Positions 45,503 to 57,783 of a DNA stretch of 64,000 bases are shown here, piece after piece (position 1 is the first letter of the stretch; every line of letters starts with the position of its first letter). The stretch comes from Agrocybe praecox (Eukaryota; Basidiomycota; Agaricomycetes; Agaricales; Agrocybaceae). The stretch spans positions 1,302,001 through 1,366,000 of the forward strand of contig OZ024845.1 of assembly GCA_964017145.1 (NCBI GenBank), in the 5' to 3' direction. The notes under the pieces were generated by a model that saw only the letters and a list, made by a program, of their open reading frames with translations, was not told where the DNA came from and did no database searches. Made by a program: the position numbers and the translations under genes.

Positions 45503-46792
45503 TCACTTGCTTTTCTCCTCGACAAACTTTGGCCTCACTACAGTGGCGATCTTCGACCCTAAAGCGATATTTCGCATATCATCAGGATATGGCGGCTGGC
45601 AAGCCTTCTCCCATGAAAGGTTTACACCCCGCTCAAAGACCAAGCAAACTGTCGAACCTCCGAAGTGAAACATCCCAATTTCTTGTCCCTTCTGGACATA
45701 TTGGCCAGGACGCACGGTAATATCGCAAGAAGACACCTCGGCCATACCCACTGGTAATACGCAAATCATTCCAATGTCGACGTCGTCTGCTTGGATGAAA
45801 ATAGCAGCTCGCGCGGCGACGGCAGTCAGGTATGCTTGACTTCTTGTAGGAGCACCTGGGTCTGGATCGCCGCCTTCAAAACAATTGGATAAGTTCTGAC
45901 TGTAGTACGCCCCGGGAATATTGTACGCCTTCACCACCCTTCCAGCCACTGGACTGTGCCATCTATGATAGCTGAGAGCACTGAGGAAGGCTTGGAAGAT
46001 AGTGCCTCCTACAAAGCGAGAGACGAGATCATCACGCGCCAGCATATCTTCCAAAGAATATGGCTGCGCTTTGATCCAAAACTTGTCACGCTTCGACACG
46101 TTTTGTGCTAACCAATATGGTGCGGACTCGCATGGAGCGACAATTACCGAGGGGTCACTGGGATCCGCGACTGGGCGAACACCTTCTTTGAAAGTCCTAG
46201 TGAAGAAGTTGTCCCACGACGTAAAACTCCAGAAGGATTTACTTGGGTCGCAAATGTAGACGTCTTGGAATTGAAGTCCTTTGGCTCCTTGGAGGTTGGC
46301 ACTTTGTGTTAAGGCTTGCAGAGCTGTGGAGCTCAACCATCCTTCGGGCCCATCGCCTAGAACGCTCGTCGAAGCTGGCGACAACATAATCTGACTCCAC
46401 GCATTCAGCATCTTCCTGAATACCCCATTCACTCTTTGGTCCAGGAATGCCGCTCTCCCGCTGGATGTAGCCATGAGCCAATTGAGCAGGGCATTGATAG
46501 GAAATCCAACCAATCCCCTAGCGTGCATGTCATCGTTCCACGCCGGCGCTTGACGAATAATGCAGTCGAACTTGTCTAACATGTCCCGGTAATTTCGTAC
46601 ATGGAATTGGTCTTTGCTATAGGGCGGCTGGTCGGGAACCTCGTCGAACATGCCATTGAAGAGCATGAATAGTGTAGTGTCATTTTCGATAAGATCCTGA
46701 AATTCTTGAATAACAGGATGGAATGTTGATGGTTTGACTTCTGAGATGCTGAAGATAGCCTTGAATATTCTGCTGAGAAAACTCTTGACCAT
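45503..46792 (-). CDS. Phosphatidylserine-decarboxylase-like enzyme (PsiD-like)
   Basis: Intronless frame of 429 residues, ATG at 46,792. PSD-fold enzymes cut themselves at a GGST/LGST site to make the pyruvoyl cofactor. Here the site is FHFGGST, residues 378-381, with conserved His in SYHRWHSPVAG (about 276 and 279). The N-terminal helical region (HPVIQEFQDLIENDTTLFML, FDCIIRQAPAW) and SWDNFFTRTFKEGVRPV, APCESAPYW match the architecture of soluble fungal PSD-like decarboxylases, including the psilocybin-pathway tryptophan decarboxylase PsiD, rather than mitochondrial PSD1 with its membrane segment. There is no transit peptide, C2 domain or membrane helix. The substrate may be an aromatic amino acid or a phospholipid; the sequence does not decide. 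A GGST rather than PsiD-type GGSS site is present. Intact and probably functional. Confidence 0.85.
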   Translation of the reverse strand: MVKSFLSRIFKAIFSISEVKPSTFHPVIQEFQDLIENDTTLFMLFNGMFDEVPDQPPYSKDQFHVRNYRDMLDKFDCIIRQAPAWNDDMHARGLVGFPINALLNWLMATSSGRAAFLDQRVNGVFRKMLNAWSQIMLSPASTSVLGDGPEGWLSSTALQALTQSANLQGAKGLQFQDVYICDPSKSFWSFTSWDNFFTRTFKEGVRPVADPSDPSVIVAPCESAPYWLAQNVSKRDKFWIKAQPYSLEDMLARDDLVSRFVGGTIFQAFLSALSYHRWHSPVAGRVVKAYNIPGAYYSQNLSNCFEGGDPDPGAPTRSQAYLTAVAARAAIFIQADDVDIGMICVLPVGMAEVSSCDITVRPGQYVQKGQEIGMFHFGGSTVCLVFERGVNLSWEKACQPPYPDDMRNIALGSKIATVVRPKFVEEKSK

Positions 46793-47925
46793 GCTGCTAA
46801 AGGTGTTGAAGTTGTGTGGAACCGTAAGCCCAAACCTCGAGGCATCGAGTTTATACTGTAAAATATGAACGTGGAAATTCTCGATGTGCTATCTTTAGAA
46901 TATGTTATTGCTAAACGTGTATTTTATATCCCCCATTTCTCCATTTGTTAAAAATGTATTTTCCCACGCAGGAGGTGTATACACTGCTGGAGCCGATATC
47001 TATTTGTCGCTTTAAATAACCCGCCTTATATGGATTTTTGGTTCTTTTCTGACACGAACAGATGAATAAATGTCTCGGAGATGCCAAGTATGGTAAGCCC
47101 GAGCTTTGGTTCGTGCCATTAATAGAAGAAATTAACAGAAGACATGTTATTTGATACATTTTTGTCAGGTAAAAAGAAATCGGCGCCAGTAGTGATATTT
47201 TGTTTAATTGTCGAATAAATCATGATGCCATTGGGGACACGACCAACGCAGTCGAACTGCCAGGTTCTTTGAGCCTTTGAATCCCCAGGTGTTCTGCTTT
47301 ATTCTACGAAGAGATAGGGTTTGGATTGTAGTGAAGATTGTAGAGAGAGAGAAATAGAGTCTACTTCCGAGGATCGATTGTCATTAAATGCTCAGTGATT
47401 TTTTAAGTAAGCACCACGTCGCAATGCGTATTGCTTAATCAAAATTCATCAGGAATTTTCAGCAGAGGATCATTCGAGATTATCAATCAAATTGAATCGG
47501 TCACCGTCAGCCCAAAGCGCCTGTGCTGCGTATATATGGACATTAGAATGAGGTCCTGCGCTCGATTATAAGTCACTCAACATTATCTTATTAATCATCC
47601 TCTTGAAGTTCCTGGCAACTGAACCTCACATTTTGCATGAAGAGGCGCCCATAGTTCTGCAATACATGACAACTTATTATTATTATTATTAATGTGGAAC
47701 TATGTACAAGTCGTGTGTGGAGGCTCGCTTTGGAACACAGCAGTTTCAATTCCCCATTGGCAATGTTCACGAAACATCCACCACCACTCGGATCAGCTCG
47801 GCAGCTGTCGGAGATTTAAATTAGATATACTTTGGCGCTCGCGCGATATGAGAGGTGGGCTGAGGTTGGGCTGAGGCCTGGAGGTGCCATACACTTGAAA
47901 TAGCCATTTTTCTGTTTTCTCAACT
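46793..47925. other. Intergenic, nothing recognised
   Basis: Promoter side of the decarboxylase and 3' side of the next minus-strand gene. Short AT-rich frames only. A TTA trinucleotide run of about six units occurs near 47,674-47,690. Confidence 0.4.
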
Positions 47926-50148
47926 TTACAAAAAAAGATAGAAGATAGCTATAGTCATACAAGAAGAGTATATACCGCTGTAAATTAACTTGGAAGCCGC
48001 GTTTTTACCTGGATGTGCCGCCTTCTGAACCGCATTTTTGATATCATCAGGGACGGTTGTCGCTTGAATTAGCTGCGCATAGTTGACATTTGTCGGCAGC
48101 TGGCTGTTGGCGGAGAAGTATGATTCAATCTTTGAAACGTCAAACGAAGGTACTGCAGAAGCTGCAGCCAAAAGAGTGCCTGTTGGAGCTGCTGTCAGGA
48201 TAGCGATCGAAGTACCACCACCGGCTGTAGAGCTATCATCTACGACAACGAAGCAGAGACTGCTCCCTTCTCCGTCGGTACGATTGAAGAATTGAAAGTC
48301 TCCGTGAGGAAATTCTTTGTCCCATTGAGGTAAAACATCAGTGACATCGCCCACTAGGCCAACATGCGTCGCGAAGGTCATATCCGCGGAGAGTTGATAT
48401 GCAGTCGAAAAGGATTCAAAGTCGTTGTCACCTACAGGCTCGCAGCTTCGGTTGACGTTTTTCGTGATGTTGGCAGAGAAGATGATGCTGGGAGTGTTCT
48501 GTGAGATACGAGCTTCTACGAGAGGTTTGTCGTTGTTTATAGGAGGTGTGACACCGATGCCTATGAACGGAGAGATAGTCATGGTGAGGGTTGAATTAAG
48601 GCTTCCACCCTGTAGCTTTAACGGAATTGAATTAAACTTTGCGCTATCCCTAGAAACCATTGTTCATTAAAGAACAGCTCAGGATAAAGCTAAAAGATCT
48701 AAGAACGCACCATCCTTGATCGCTTTCTTCTTGCTCTAAGAAATCGAACGATGCAAAGGCTCCTGGGTCAATCTATTGACGTGTCATCAGTACAGAATAT
48801 GAGAACATACTAATGATGGTACTCACCGATGCTTTAGCTCCCATGGTGAAGTTTGCCTCGCCAGACAAGTCAAGTTCGAGTGAGGCTGAAACTCCAACTT
48901 CAGGACCTATGTTGACTAGATCGCGGATCTGAAAAATAGAGTCATTGCTCTCGGCGATGATATGAGACTTTGACAAACCAACATACCACTATATCCATTA
49001 ATGGTAGATTGAACAAGTCACGATCATGAGAAAATGATATGCCTCCTGCACCAGTAGATACACCAAGAAGAATGGACTGGTCGAAGCTGTTAACTGTCAT
49101 GGTAATAGACATCGCAGTTATATTCAGATTTGTTAACGTTACGTTCACATCGACTGTGAAGTTAAAATTAACGCTGCACTCCACGCACTGAATGTCGAGA
49201 TTAGCAGTCTGTAGTTGACTGGAAAATAGAGTACTATAAGCAGGGAAGCGCCCGTGAGATAAAGGTAAAGCATACGTTTGCAGAGCAGGAGGCAATTCTA
49301 ACGACAGATCTCCCGACAGAATATCTGTGTCGCTGAAATCTTTGTTGAAAGCCGACTCAAAGATTCTTCTGCGCCCAAGTCCATTTTGGATAGACTGAGG
49401 TTTCCATACGCCAGCCATTGAATGTCCTTTCAGAGCAACGTTGTACGACCCGAGCTCGTGTAATGGGATTGATTCTCCAACGAGCTTGATACGTTGGGCC
49501 ATCAAGTCGGTCTCGACTGCGTGAATTCTAAAGAAGAGAATTCAAGAGGCTGAAAATATGAACTAATCAACATGATAACATACCTCCAAGCCCCTAGCTC
49601 GCCTTTGAGGTTGCATCCCACATGCGAAGTTACAAAACTAAGACGTGAATACTCCTTCCACGCGTTCGATGCTTCCGAAGCACTGTGCCGGGATTTGAAC
49701 TTGATGTATATCGCCGAATATTCGGAACTAGACTCTATTGTGGGATTTTGCGTGCACTCCATCGACTGTAGTAGCTCATCAAACGCCGCAACCACCACAA
49801 TCGGGTTCGTTTCTGAAGTGTCAAAGGAAACAAGGGCGGTGGAAGAGCTCGGTAGACCTGGTAAATCAGGCACAGAATATAAGATATACGACTGTAATAG
49901 TCGAGATTACCGACAGAAAAAAGCTTACCGTGATCATAATCTATAATAACGGAGCTTCTGGGGTAGAATACACTGTTTTCAGAGAGGTCCCGGCGATAAA
50001 AAGACTGAAATCTTCTAGGATAGAATTTCTCGGTCGCGCGTGGAAGACTATTCGCTTCTGGGATGAATGCAGATAAACCTGGTTGTACAATCAAGTACAA
50101 GAATGTTGCGAATGCGGCCACATTAGAGACCCAAGATCTTTTGGACAT
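47926..50148 (-). CDS. Secreted two-domain beta-rich protein, possibly GPI-anchored
   Basis: Starts at 50,148 with a signal peptide (MSKRSWVSNVAAFATFLYLI..GLSAF). Exon 2 carries LPSSSTALVSFDTSETNPIV and SFVTSHVGCNLKGELGAWR. Exon 3 carries IHAVETDLMAQRIKLVGESI, ending LELPPALQT. A later exon has DIQCVECSVNFNFTVDVNVT and NSFDQSILLGVSTG. The last exon ends in a hydrophobic tail (YSGIYSSCMTIAIFYLFL) after a small-residue stretch, as in GPI-anchored proteins. The layout (an N-terminal domain ending in a conserved 'TSHxGCN' strand, then a domain opening with 'CVECSV') resembles the DUF7029/DUF7223 pair of fungal surface proteins; this is from memory. It may act at the cell wall, but no enzymatic motif is visible. 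Confidence 0.6.
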
Positions 50149-51959
50149 CTCAATATGAGGGGCAGTAAAATAGTAAGCACAATACAATGACCGCAGATTA
50201 TATACTGTTGTCATGCCAGGGCGTCTCTTCTTGCAGTTTAAATCTAGGTAAGCGCCTAGACAACAGTGGGAAGACCCCAGAACCCGTTCGGCGTGCCACG
50301 CGGTAATGTTAAGGCTGTGCTAGGGTACAAAGAACTGTGGTTTCAGTGGTGTAAAAAAGGCTAGGAAATTGAATTGCTGTTGATATGGGGAAGTACATTG
50401 TAGTTTCTCCTATAGAATAAGTGCTTTTTATAAGCCCTTTAGACAAGTAGGTATCATTCCGCAGTGCGCTACCTGGTACCGCCGTGAGCCTTTTAGACTT
50501 TAAAGCCACATATGCACTATGTTTGAACGTACTTTTGGATTGAATGTATCTATGTCACAGGCTCTACATATACCTGAGATCACAGGCCCACCTCAGCCTT
50601 TTCTACGCTCAACCGGCATGACTGCTGTGTTGTCTCGACTCGGCAATCTAGCCACCGTCAGGCTGTCATCAGGGGCGATGTATTGATACATGGTTATTTA
50701 ATACTCAGAAACGATGATCATTGTGTTCCATAATTAGAAAAAGTGACTTTTTGAGTGAAGTCAAAGTATGTAGTGGACGGTTGGAAAGCTATGGAGGCGG
50801 TAAGGGAGGTTCGGAAATTAGGCTACGACTCGGCAATCATTCGGTGTGGCAGTGTAATCTAGCTGATTGCACAAATCCGTACAAGTAGATTAGATTAGAT
50901 GACGCGTTCATACATCCCTTGCGCACTTTGACCGCAACTGCCACCTTGCGAGGCTGCTCGACGCGCTTCCGGGTCCAGCTACGCCATATAGTTGCAATTT
51001 CTGGACTGCTTCATCGGCAAGCGTCAAGCGAGTACATACAACGGCAGCGCAGGAATCTTCAATCCAGATTCCGGATGTAGATAACGTTAACATGCATCTC
51101 ATCACCTCGAAGAAACATGCGCCGTGGCTCTAAAACTTAAGTATGGATATTTAGCTCGCTCCATTGAAACGATATCAGTCCCTTCGTAGACAACAACCCT
51201 TGTGGAAAGTCGGACTTCAAAGCTTCAAGGTAAAGTTCTTAAATTATCTAATCGCAAATGCTACGAGGGCATCTAGGTTACCGAGAGAAATGTTCGGCGA
51301 ACCTCGAACCACAAACCGCGAGCTTCTGTGGCAGCGACTCCCTGGCTAGCGTGGGTGCTTCAAGTCACTCAAGAGGTAGCTTGTCGTTGATTGAAAAGAT
51401 TTCTGAATTGAATTTTTATACAGCAATTGGTAACCCACTGGCCTGTCAGTGTTGAACGTCGAACGTTGGAAGTTGGCAGCGTATTTACCCCACATGTCGA
51501 CAAGGATCTTTTTTGAAATAATACCCTGGGGAGAGTCTCATAGTCCATGTCGAAGTCCGTCTTCAAAGCCTGGATTAATACAGGATGTTTTAGTAGGTTG
51601 GAAAGGTACATATTCCCTAGGCTCCTGTCAGTGGCTGTGTGCTAATGGACCCACCATTGCAACCCTGAAAATTGCCCTGAGATCATGAAACGAGAGGAAT
51701 CAATGCCTTGTACAATAAAGATAGATATAGCAGAGAGTACGAAAAATATTTAGGTTTCCATTTTGGCCATGTAGACTTTGAATATTTGAATAGCCGCACA
51801 CGATGGTTGGCGTTGCAACGAGAGCAGTGGTTGTTGTTTTGGCCACATGGTGCATTCTGGAATACATTATCGATGCGATTGGCTTCAAGTTTTAAAAAAC
51901 ACATCATATTTAAGCAATAAGTACTTCATATCCTTGACGCAAACATTCGAATAGAAAGA
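50149..51959. other. Intergenic, nothing recognised
   Basis: About 1.8 kb between the surface-protein start and the glyoxal oxidase stop. Only short open frames; no motif, repeat or RNA gene found by eye. Confidence 0.4.
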
Positions 51960-54539
51960 TTATGCAGGAATAACTGCCGTGGGTAGGTTGCTTCCTTCTC
52001 CTGATGTCGGAGACGGAACTGATAAGGGACCAAAGGCAGCAGCGGATGCTGACGATGACTGAAGCAAACTAAGTACCAGAAAAATTAGCACAAATCTAAA
52101 TCTAAATCAAGGAGTGCTTACTTCGCAATAGCGCCCTGATTCACAGGAGGGGATGCACCTGTGCCTATCAACGTCTTGTGCCCGAAGCTAGGGACACCGG
52201 CATTAGTGACAACATATAGGAAGGCGGGTCCAGGTGGGTAATGTTTTGCCGAAGGAGGGCCAGTGATTGTGAGAGTACGCTTATCGCTCGAAAGGGTGGA
52301 TACAAGCTTGACTACCCGCTGATCCATGTGTACTCCATGTGTTGCGAACCCGAGGTCCATGATAACCACTATTCGCAGAAAAAGTGTGAGAACGAGTAGA
52401 CGAGAATATTTGACCAGGATCCTTACCGTTCACCGAAGTCACTCCTGAAGGAAGCTGGACGCTGAGCGCAAATTTAGCATTGTAATTGACAGTGCTCGGA
52501 AGTCCAGTGTACGTGGGACGAGGCTGCGTCATGTAAGGGGGAGAATAGAATTCGAGCCTGCATTCAACCATTTACATTACCTTTCTAAGACAATAAATAT
52601 ATGGAAAGACATACCTGTATTCTGTTGGGTATTTCTGCGTCGATACATCATCATTTGGATTGGACCCAGCTGGGTTCATGACCGTGAGTCAAGAGAAACG
52701 AGCGCATATAAGGTGATTCGATACATACCAAGCATGATAGTCCCGTTCGGAGTCAAACTAGCAGTAGAATGATACATTCTGGGTATAGTCGAAGCTGGTA
52801 TACCAGCAGAAGAGAATCGGCTACCGGCAGCGGCAGCAGGATCGTAAATGACAGGCTGAAGCGCAGGGTTATCTGCATTGCTTGCACCAATTTGGCCTTG
52901 GACCTATACAAAAAGAAAAAGTTGCTTAAAAGTTGGTTTGAATACCGAGATACATGACTCACATTGCCGTATCCAGCCACCCCAGTCTGGGCACCATTAA
53001 CAATCAAAATACGCATGTCCGGAAGTTGGATCAATTCGGGCATAATGCGAGGTTGTGGCATGGACTCGACTTTCCATCCTGCGGCGATACCAGCAGTAGT
53101 CAGAAGCAGGCGGGAGCATTGAGCCGATGTTGGTGTTTGCGCAGTAAATGTGGTCGGGTTAACACTATCTGATACTGTAGACCCTCCACATATCATGACT
53201 TCGGGGGTGTAATTGTTCTCTGGGGTCAACGGTAACAGAACGGCACCTGCGGAGAAGGGGGAGCTAGTACAATTCAAATGAAAAAAAAGAATATAACAGA
53301 GTGGAGAAATTTTCTTACCTGACACGGACACCGTTAGGAATGCCAGGGAGGCGAGTTTCGGTATTGGTTCTCCAGTTAAAGATCATTGCTTGTTGATTTG
53401 CAGCCACGAAAATAGTGCCGTCCGGCAAATAAATCATTATTGGGAAGTGATTGCTGTTGAGCGTGTCTGTCAAGAATTTACTAGGGATTTTGACACCGTT
53501 GAATCCTATCACAAGTCATAGAGTTAGTACGGTCTTTCCTATCGCTTAAGATGCAAATGATTCTCGTTACCGTTTATATTCTTGGGAGGATAGAACTCAT
53601 ATGACGGATTGTTCACGGATGGACCGTTAATGAATCTAACTCTCTGGTTAGCACGGCTTGCGTAGTTTTAAAGACGACAAGGCGAACCCTCCAGAAACTG
53701 AACCGCTATAATAAATGAGGGATATAATTAGCGACTCGGAAGGTTTGGTTTTTCAGAAAGATTCTTACCCAAAGATCAAAACGGAGCCATCCTCAATTCG
53801 AACCTAGAAACATCATAGGTGTCAAGACTCAAGACACTTGTACGAGACATCAATGCGAAGCGTAATACTTACCGACGAAGGATACCACCTGTTGGACGTC
53901 AAGTGGACCCGTGCAGGATTCTCGAATATGTCACAGGTACCGCTAGAGCATGGCGTGAAGAGACGAATACCCTGCAAGCCGTTCTGACCTGGGTTTAATT
54001 TTTTTTTTTGAATATGAACTCGATCATAATCGAGAGAAAGTTTACCGGTGATGACTATGGGATTGCCTCCAGAACTGACGAGGGTGCCGTTTCCAAGGAA
54101 GCTGCCAGTGGCACACCATGTATTACTCAATGGATTCAGTGCCCTCACGGTCTTCGTGTTGAGGTTTAATTCGACGGACCAGGCGACATGGCCGGCCACG
54201 GTTAAAGGGTTATGTTCTCTGTGTACGAGTTATTGTAGTAAGATACAAGATTGTTACGATCATGACAAAGTGAACGTACACTTTATCAAAAATAATTGCT
54301 GTCGTTTCTGAGACTACCGCGAGCTGCATGGCACTGACCCCGGTGTTCCTAAGCAAGAAAGTATATGAAAAGGGATTTTACGGATGCAGCAGCGAGAGTC
54401 ATTGTACTTACCCTTGCTGGACTAGTGACCATGAGCCAGAAACAAAGGCACGACCATCGAGAGAAGAAAAGCTGTAGTTGGAGGCAGATGTCTGCAAAAT
54501 CAAGGAGCAGAAAAGCAGAAAAGAGCTGCTAAAATACAT
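51960..54539 (-). CDS. Glyoxal oxidase (copper radical oxidase, AA5_1), complete
   Basis: Extracellular copper radical oxidase that oxidises aldehydes and supplies H2O2, a partner of ligninolytic peroxidases in white-rot fungi. Signal peptide MYFSSSFLLFCSLILQTSAS from the ATG at 54,539. Catalytic landmarks: NTWCATGSFLGNGT (cofactor Cys), NRWYPSS (Tyr), IPRMYHSTASLTPNG (Tyr-His) and GFATHGVHMDQR (His). Other family segments: NGAQTGVAGYGNV, PTYTGLPSTVNYNAK, RTLTITGPPSAKHYPPGPAF. About a dozen exons with short introns; the last exon ends SGEGSNLPTAVIPA at 51,960. The Ser/Ala/Pro-rich end may be a linker or anchor stub. No defects seen. The gene at 1-995 is a close paralog, and all scattered oxidase fragments in the window resemble it. 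Confidence 0.9.
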
Positions 54540-56543
54540 TGCTTGTGAAAAAGGTGAGGTGACAAAGGGGCGAAGTCCGCCTCTTTATAGTCCTCCATGA
54601 AAATGACAAAACCCTTGAAGAACAGTGCATTTTGTGGGGTTAACGGAAAACATTCCGGCAAAATTTCTTCGTCCGTTCGTCTCCACAACCATACGTCTGC
54701 TGATACCATTTTGATACGATCCATAGACGTCGCCTCCGAGTTATTCGTATACTGTCAAAGGCCGCTCAAACCTCCCGATTGAAAAGAACATATGCGCAAA
54801 TTTACATGGTGCACAGTGCGTTGATAGTGGTCGGATCAACAGGCAAAAGATAGGTTAATTGATCTAAATTGCAATTGCGAACCTGATGTTCTGTAGGCGC
54901 CAAAGTGTCTGCTGCATTTGTAAAAGTTGGGTCAAAGAAGTTGCTGTTATTTGTTATTATGCGACAACGTTCTGTGGAATAATCCTCTAGATTGAATTTT
55001 GAAGTTAATTATTTGAAGAAAAATCACGATCACAATGCTGACCTTGGAAGTATCCATAACAATCAACTCCTATGATCCCATATGTGCGCCCGAGTAACAA
55101 TCTTAATCCAATCGGCTCATTCAGAAATTGCCTCCTAGTCCTTCAGGTCCTAATAAGGATGCATAATGGCACTAATCTGGCTGGAAAAGTTGATCATGGG
55201 AGCGTTATATTCCTCTACATTCCGACACTTGAGCCCGTTGGGGTCGCATAGGTCGAAATCGGGGATAAGCAGAACAATTGTGTCAGGGCGGGGAGAGACA
55301 TATATAGGACCGGCGTCTTCTTCATTGACCCCCCCGACCTCAGTCCTCTACAGCCCTCAAGGCCCGTCACCCTGACAAACATCGATGGAATGTAGACTAA
55401 GTCTTGACTTATGTTAGTCGGAAAGACGTCATGTATTTAAGCCGTTGATACCGATCCACATAGGTGTATTTCTGAGACGGCAGATGGGGTTGTTCTTGGG
55501 TTGTTCGGGCTTGAATCATAGATTTCGAACATAAGGGTTGGTGCCAGTGTTGGCTAGAACTGCCAGGGACGAGTGCATGCATAAAAATTCATGCAACTAT
55601 TAGGTTAGGTGGACTAGTCATGAGTGGACGCAAGCAGAAGTCAGAAATTCTGCGCCACATATGGATCAATCGGAGTTTCAAAATTTCAAGTTTGATCATT
55701 GCCATCGACGGCGGTTCGAACTCTAGGCTCGTACTAGGGATTATTCTCTTTTACCTCACATAAGGCGCTGGTGAATTTGACCAAAACCAGAACTCATATG
55801 TCTTTCTGCTCAATAATGTTTAATATTTCAATCCTCGTTAAATGATCAATGCTGAAGCTGAAGGTTGAAGGCTGGACATGATCTGAAAAGCATTTTTAGC
55901 ACCGCAATTCTCGGTATGAAGCTCATTCTCCTCTGATTTTCTTTGTCTGATATGCTCCAGAATCACGATCTGATATCATGACTCTGCACTGCTGGAACGA
56001 GTCGAGACAAGAGGGTGTCACTATAGGTCCAGTGACTCGGCAACCGTCGTCGCGACGTTGTACGTCGATAATTGCAAATCGAGTAACTATGCGACTATGA
56101 CGTGTACGAGCATGGAGCATTACAGGCTTAATCCCAGCCATGATTCTCGTATAAAGGCCTTTCAACTCCTGTGGAATCCTACGGCCACTCAGAGGTCTAT
56201 TCTTGGAGGTCAGCTTTCCTTACATTCCTGAATCAGAATAGGCTGATTTATTATTAGGATCCGCGCAGCGTTTGATTGGGAGCCGAACAGCAAAAGTGGA
56301 AAAGCGGGCTTGCAAATTACCCACACCCACACAGTCGTCATTACACACCCAACTGGGCTTGGGAGATTAATGACTGATTAGTTCAAGTTGAACCCGTTGA
56401 ACCTGTGCTGCTGGACAGAACTCCCTGTTCGTGGTGCTGCGCGTCTCACTTATCATTGTCGTACCACAAATAACAACAACAAGGGCGAGCCATTAAAACC
56501 ACCTGTATCGCGCGAGACATACCTGCTTCCTCCCACTAACAAT
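54540..56543. other. Intergenic region shared by two divergent promoters
   Basis: About 2 kb between the glyoxal oxidase (minus) and the DUF1769 gene (plus), so it holds both promoters. A 69-codon frame at 55,166-55,375 has no recognisable domain. No regulatory motif can be called with confidence. Confidence 0.4.
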
Positions 56544-57783
56544 ATGGCTCCTCGTCTCCGTGTTCTTGCAGGCACATCGCCCGAGACTATGGTCCCTATT
56601 ACAGACCTCGTTAACACTTCAAAGCCTCACTCCTTTTCATCCGACCTTTTTGAAGGACAGATTGTGGCTCACATCAAGGGCTTGACGGATGAGCATGGTA
56701 GACTGCGGGAGTCCGAATATTTTCTGAGGGAAGATAGGGCAGGCGTCACTTGGAGCATCCAAGTACAAGGTGCGTATATTATCAACAATTGTCATAATTA
56801 TTCTAACTGATTACCCTTTTAATAGGCAGGTTCTTGGTACCTCACTCAGCAGACGACATACTTTTCGGAAACACATTTGATCGACCGCTTAAACTACCGT
56901 GGGGTACGAGCGCAGTATTGAAATTCATGCAGTGCGTGTCAACATCTCGCCACACCTATTTCGCGCTGCTGATACTATTACAGCTACATAGATCCAACAC
57001 TGGAGCACGACCTTCAGTCTTCGACTAAACCATGGGCATTATCACCCTTAGTATCAACCATGCCTCATTTTATGCACAAACACCTATCTCACTCAGAATC
57101 TCAAAAACAACCCCCTTTCCCAGCAACGATAAGCGATTCAACGTCTCAGCTGTATCTTACCCTCGCGGACGAGGCGTGTTCCCCGCCTAGCTCAGTGCTC
57201 CTTAGGGCACCTTCGTCTGGGTCATCATCATCTTCAACTTCTTCTGGAGCATCCTCCGGCTCTCTTTCATCCGGTTCCTCCCATACCTCCATTCATTCCA
57301 AGAGTTCAAGCGGGTCTAGGATAAAGGACACCATCCGAAAAGTTAAGCGGCGAAAATCACGCTCGGTCATGGAAGCACGTCAAGCGAAGGAAAAAGAATT
57401 ACAGTCGCTGGATGGGTCAACGCAGCGCAGATCTTACTTCTCCCGTCAAGATAAACGCGCCGAAGTCATATTCGGGCCAGACGTGAGTGTTTCTTACTAT
57501 GCCATACCTAAATACGAATATGATTAACGCGATATATTCCCAGGACGTTATCACCACTGACTTCTGCTATGGGTTTATTAACTTTGCTCCATCACTTTCA
57601 TTGCAACTGCCAGGAGGCCTATCATTCGATCTCATGAAATATTGGGATGGACAGCCTGTCCGCTTCGTTTGCTGTGAACGGGTTAATGATACCACGATCG
57701 ATGAGAGGCAGCCGACTGCGCCCTGGGGAAGAATATTCTGGTGTGTTGCTATCGAAATTGTGGATGACCAGTTAGATTGTTAG
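56544..57783 (+). CDS. DUF1769 (UPF0590/Duc1-type) protein
   Basis: Four exons with clean junctions: 56,544-56,769; 56,826-56,931; 56,984-57,482; 57,544-57,783. Conserved segments: LRVLAGTSPETMVPITDLVN, FSSDLFEGQIVAHIKG, YFLREDRAGVTWSIQVQGRF, ADDILFGNTFDRPLKLPWG, YIDPTLEHDLQ, TTDFCYGFINFAPSLSLQLP and the terminal VRFVCCERV. A Ser/Gly-rich insert followed by a basic stretch (RIKDTIRKVKRRKSRS) separates the two conserved halves. The family includes S. pombe Duc1, a cell-cortex protein that binds PI(4,5)P2; the basic stretch would suit membrane binding, which is inference. I chose the ATG at 56,544 because it opens the conserved domain; an upstream in-frame ATG at 56,388 exists but adds unconserved sequence. 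Confidence 0.85.

Noticed and set aside
55700..55740. GGTTCGAACTC resembling a tRNA B box
   Set aside because: No A box or foldable cloverleaf upstream. Similar strings at 31,571 and 41,045 lie in gene fragments.
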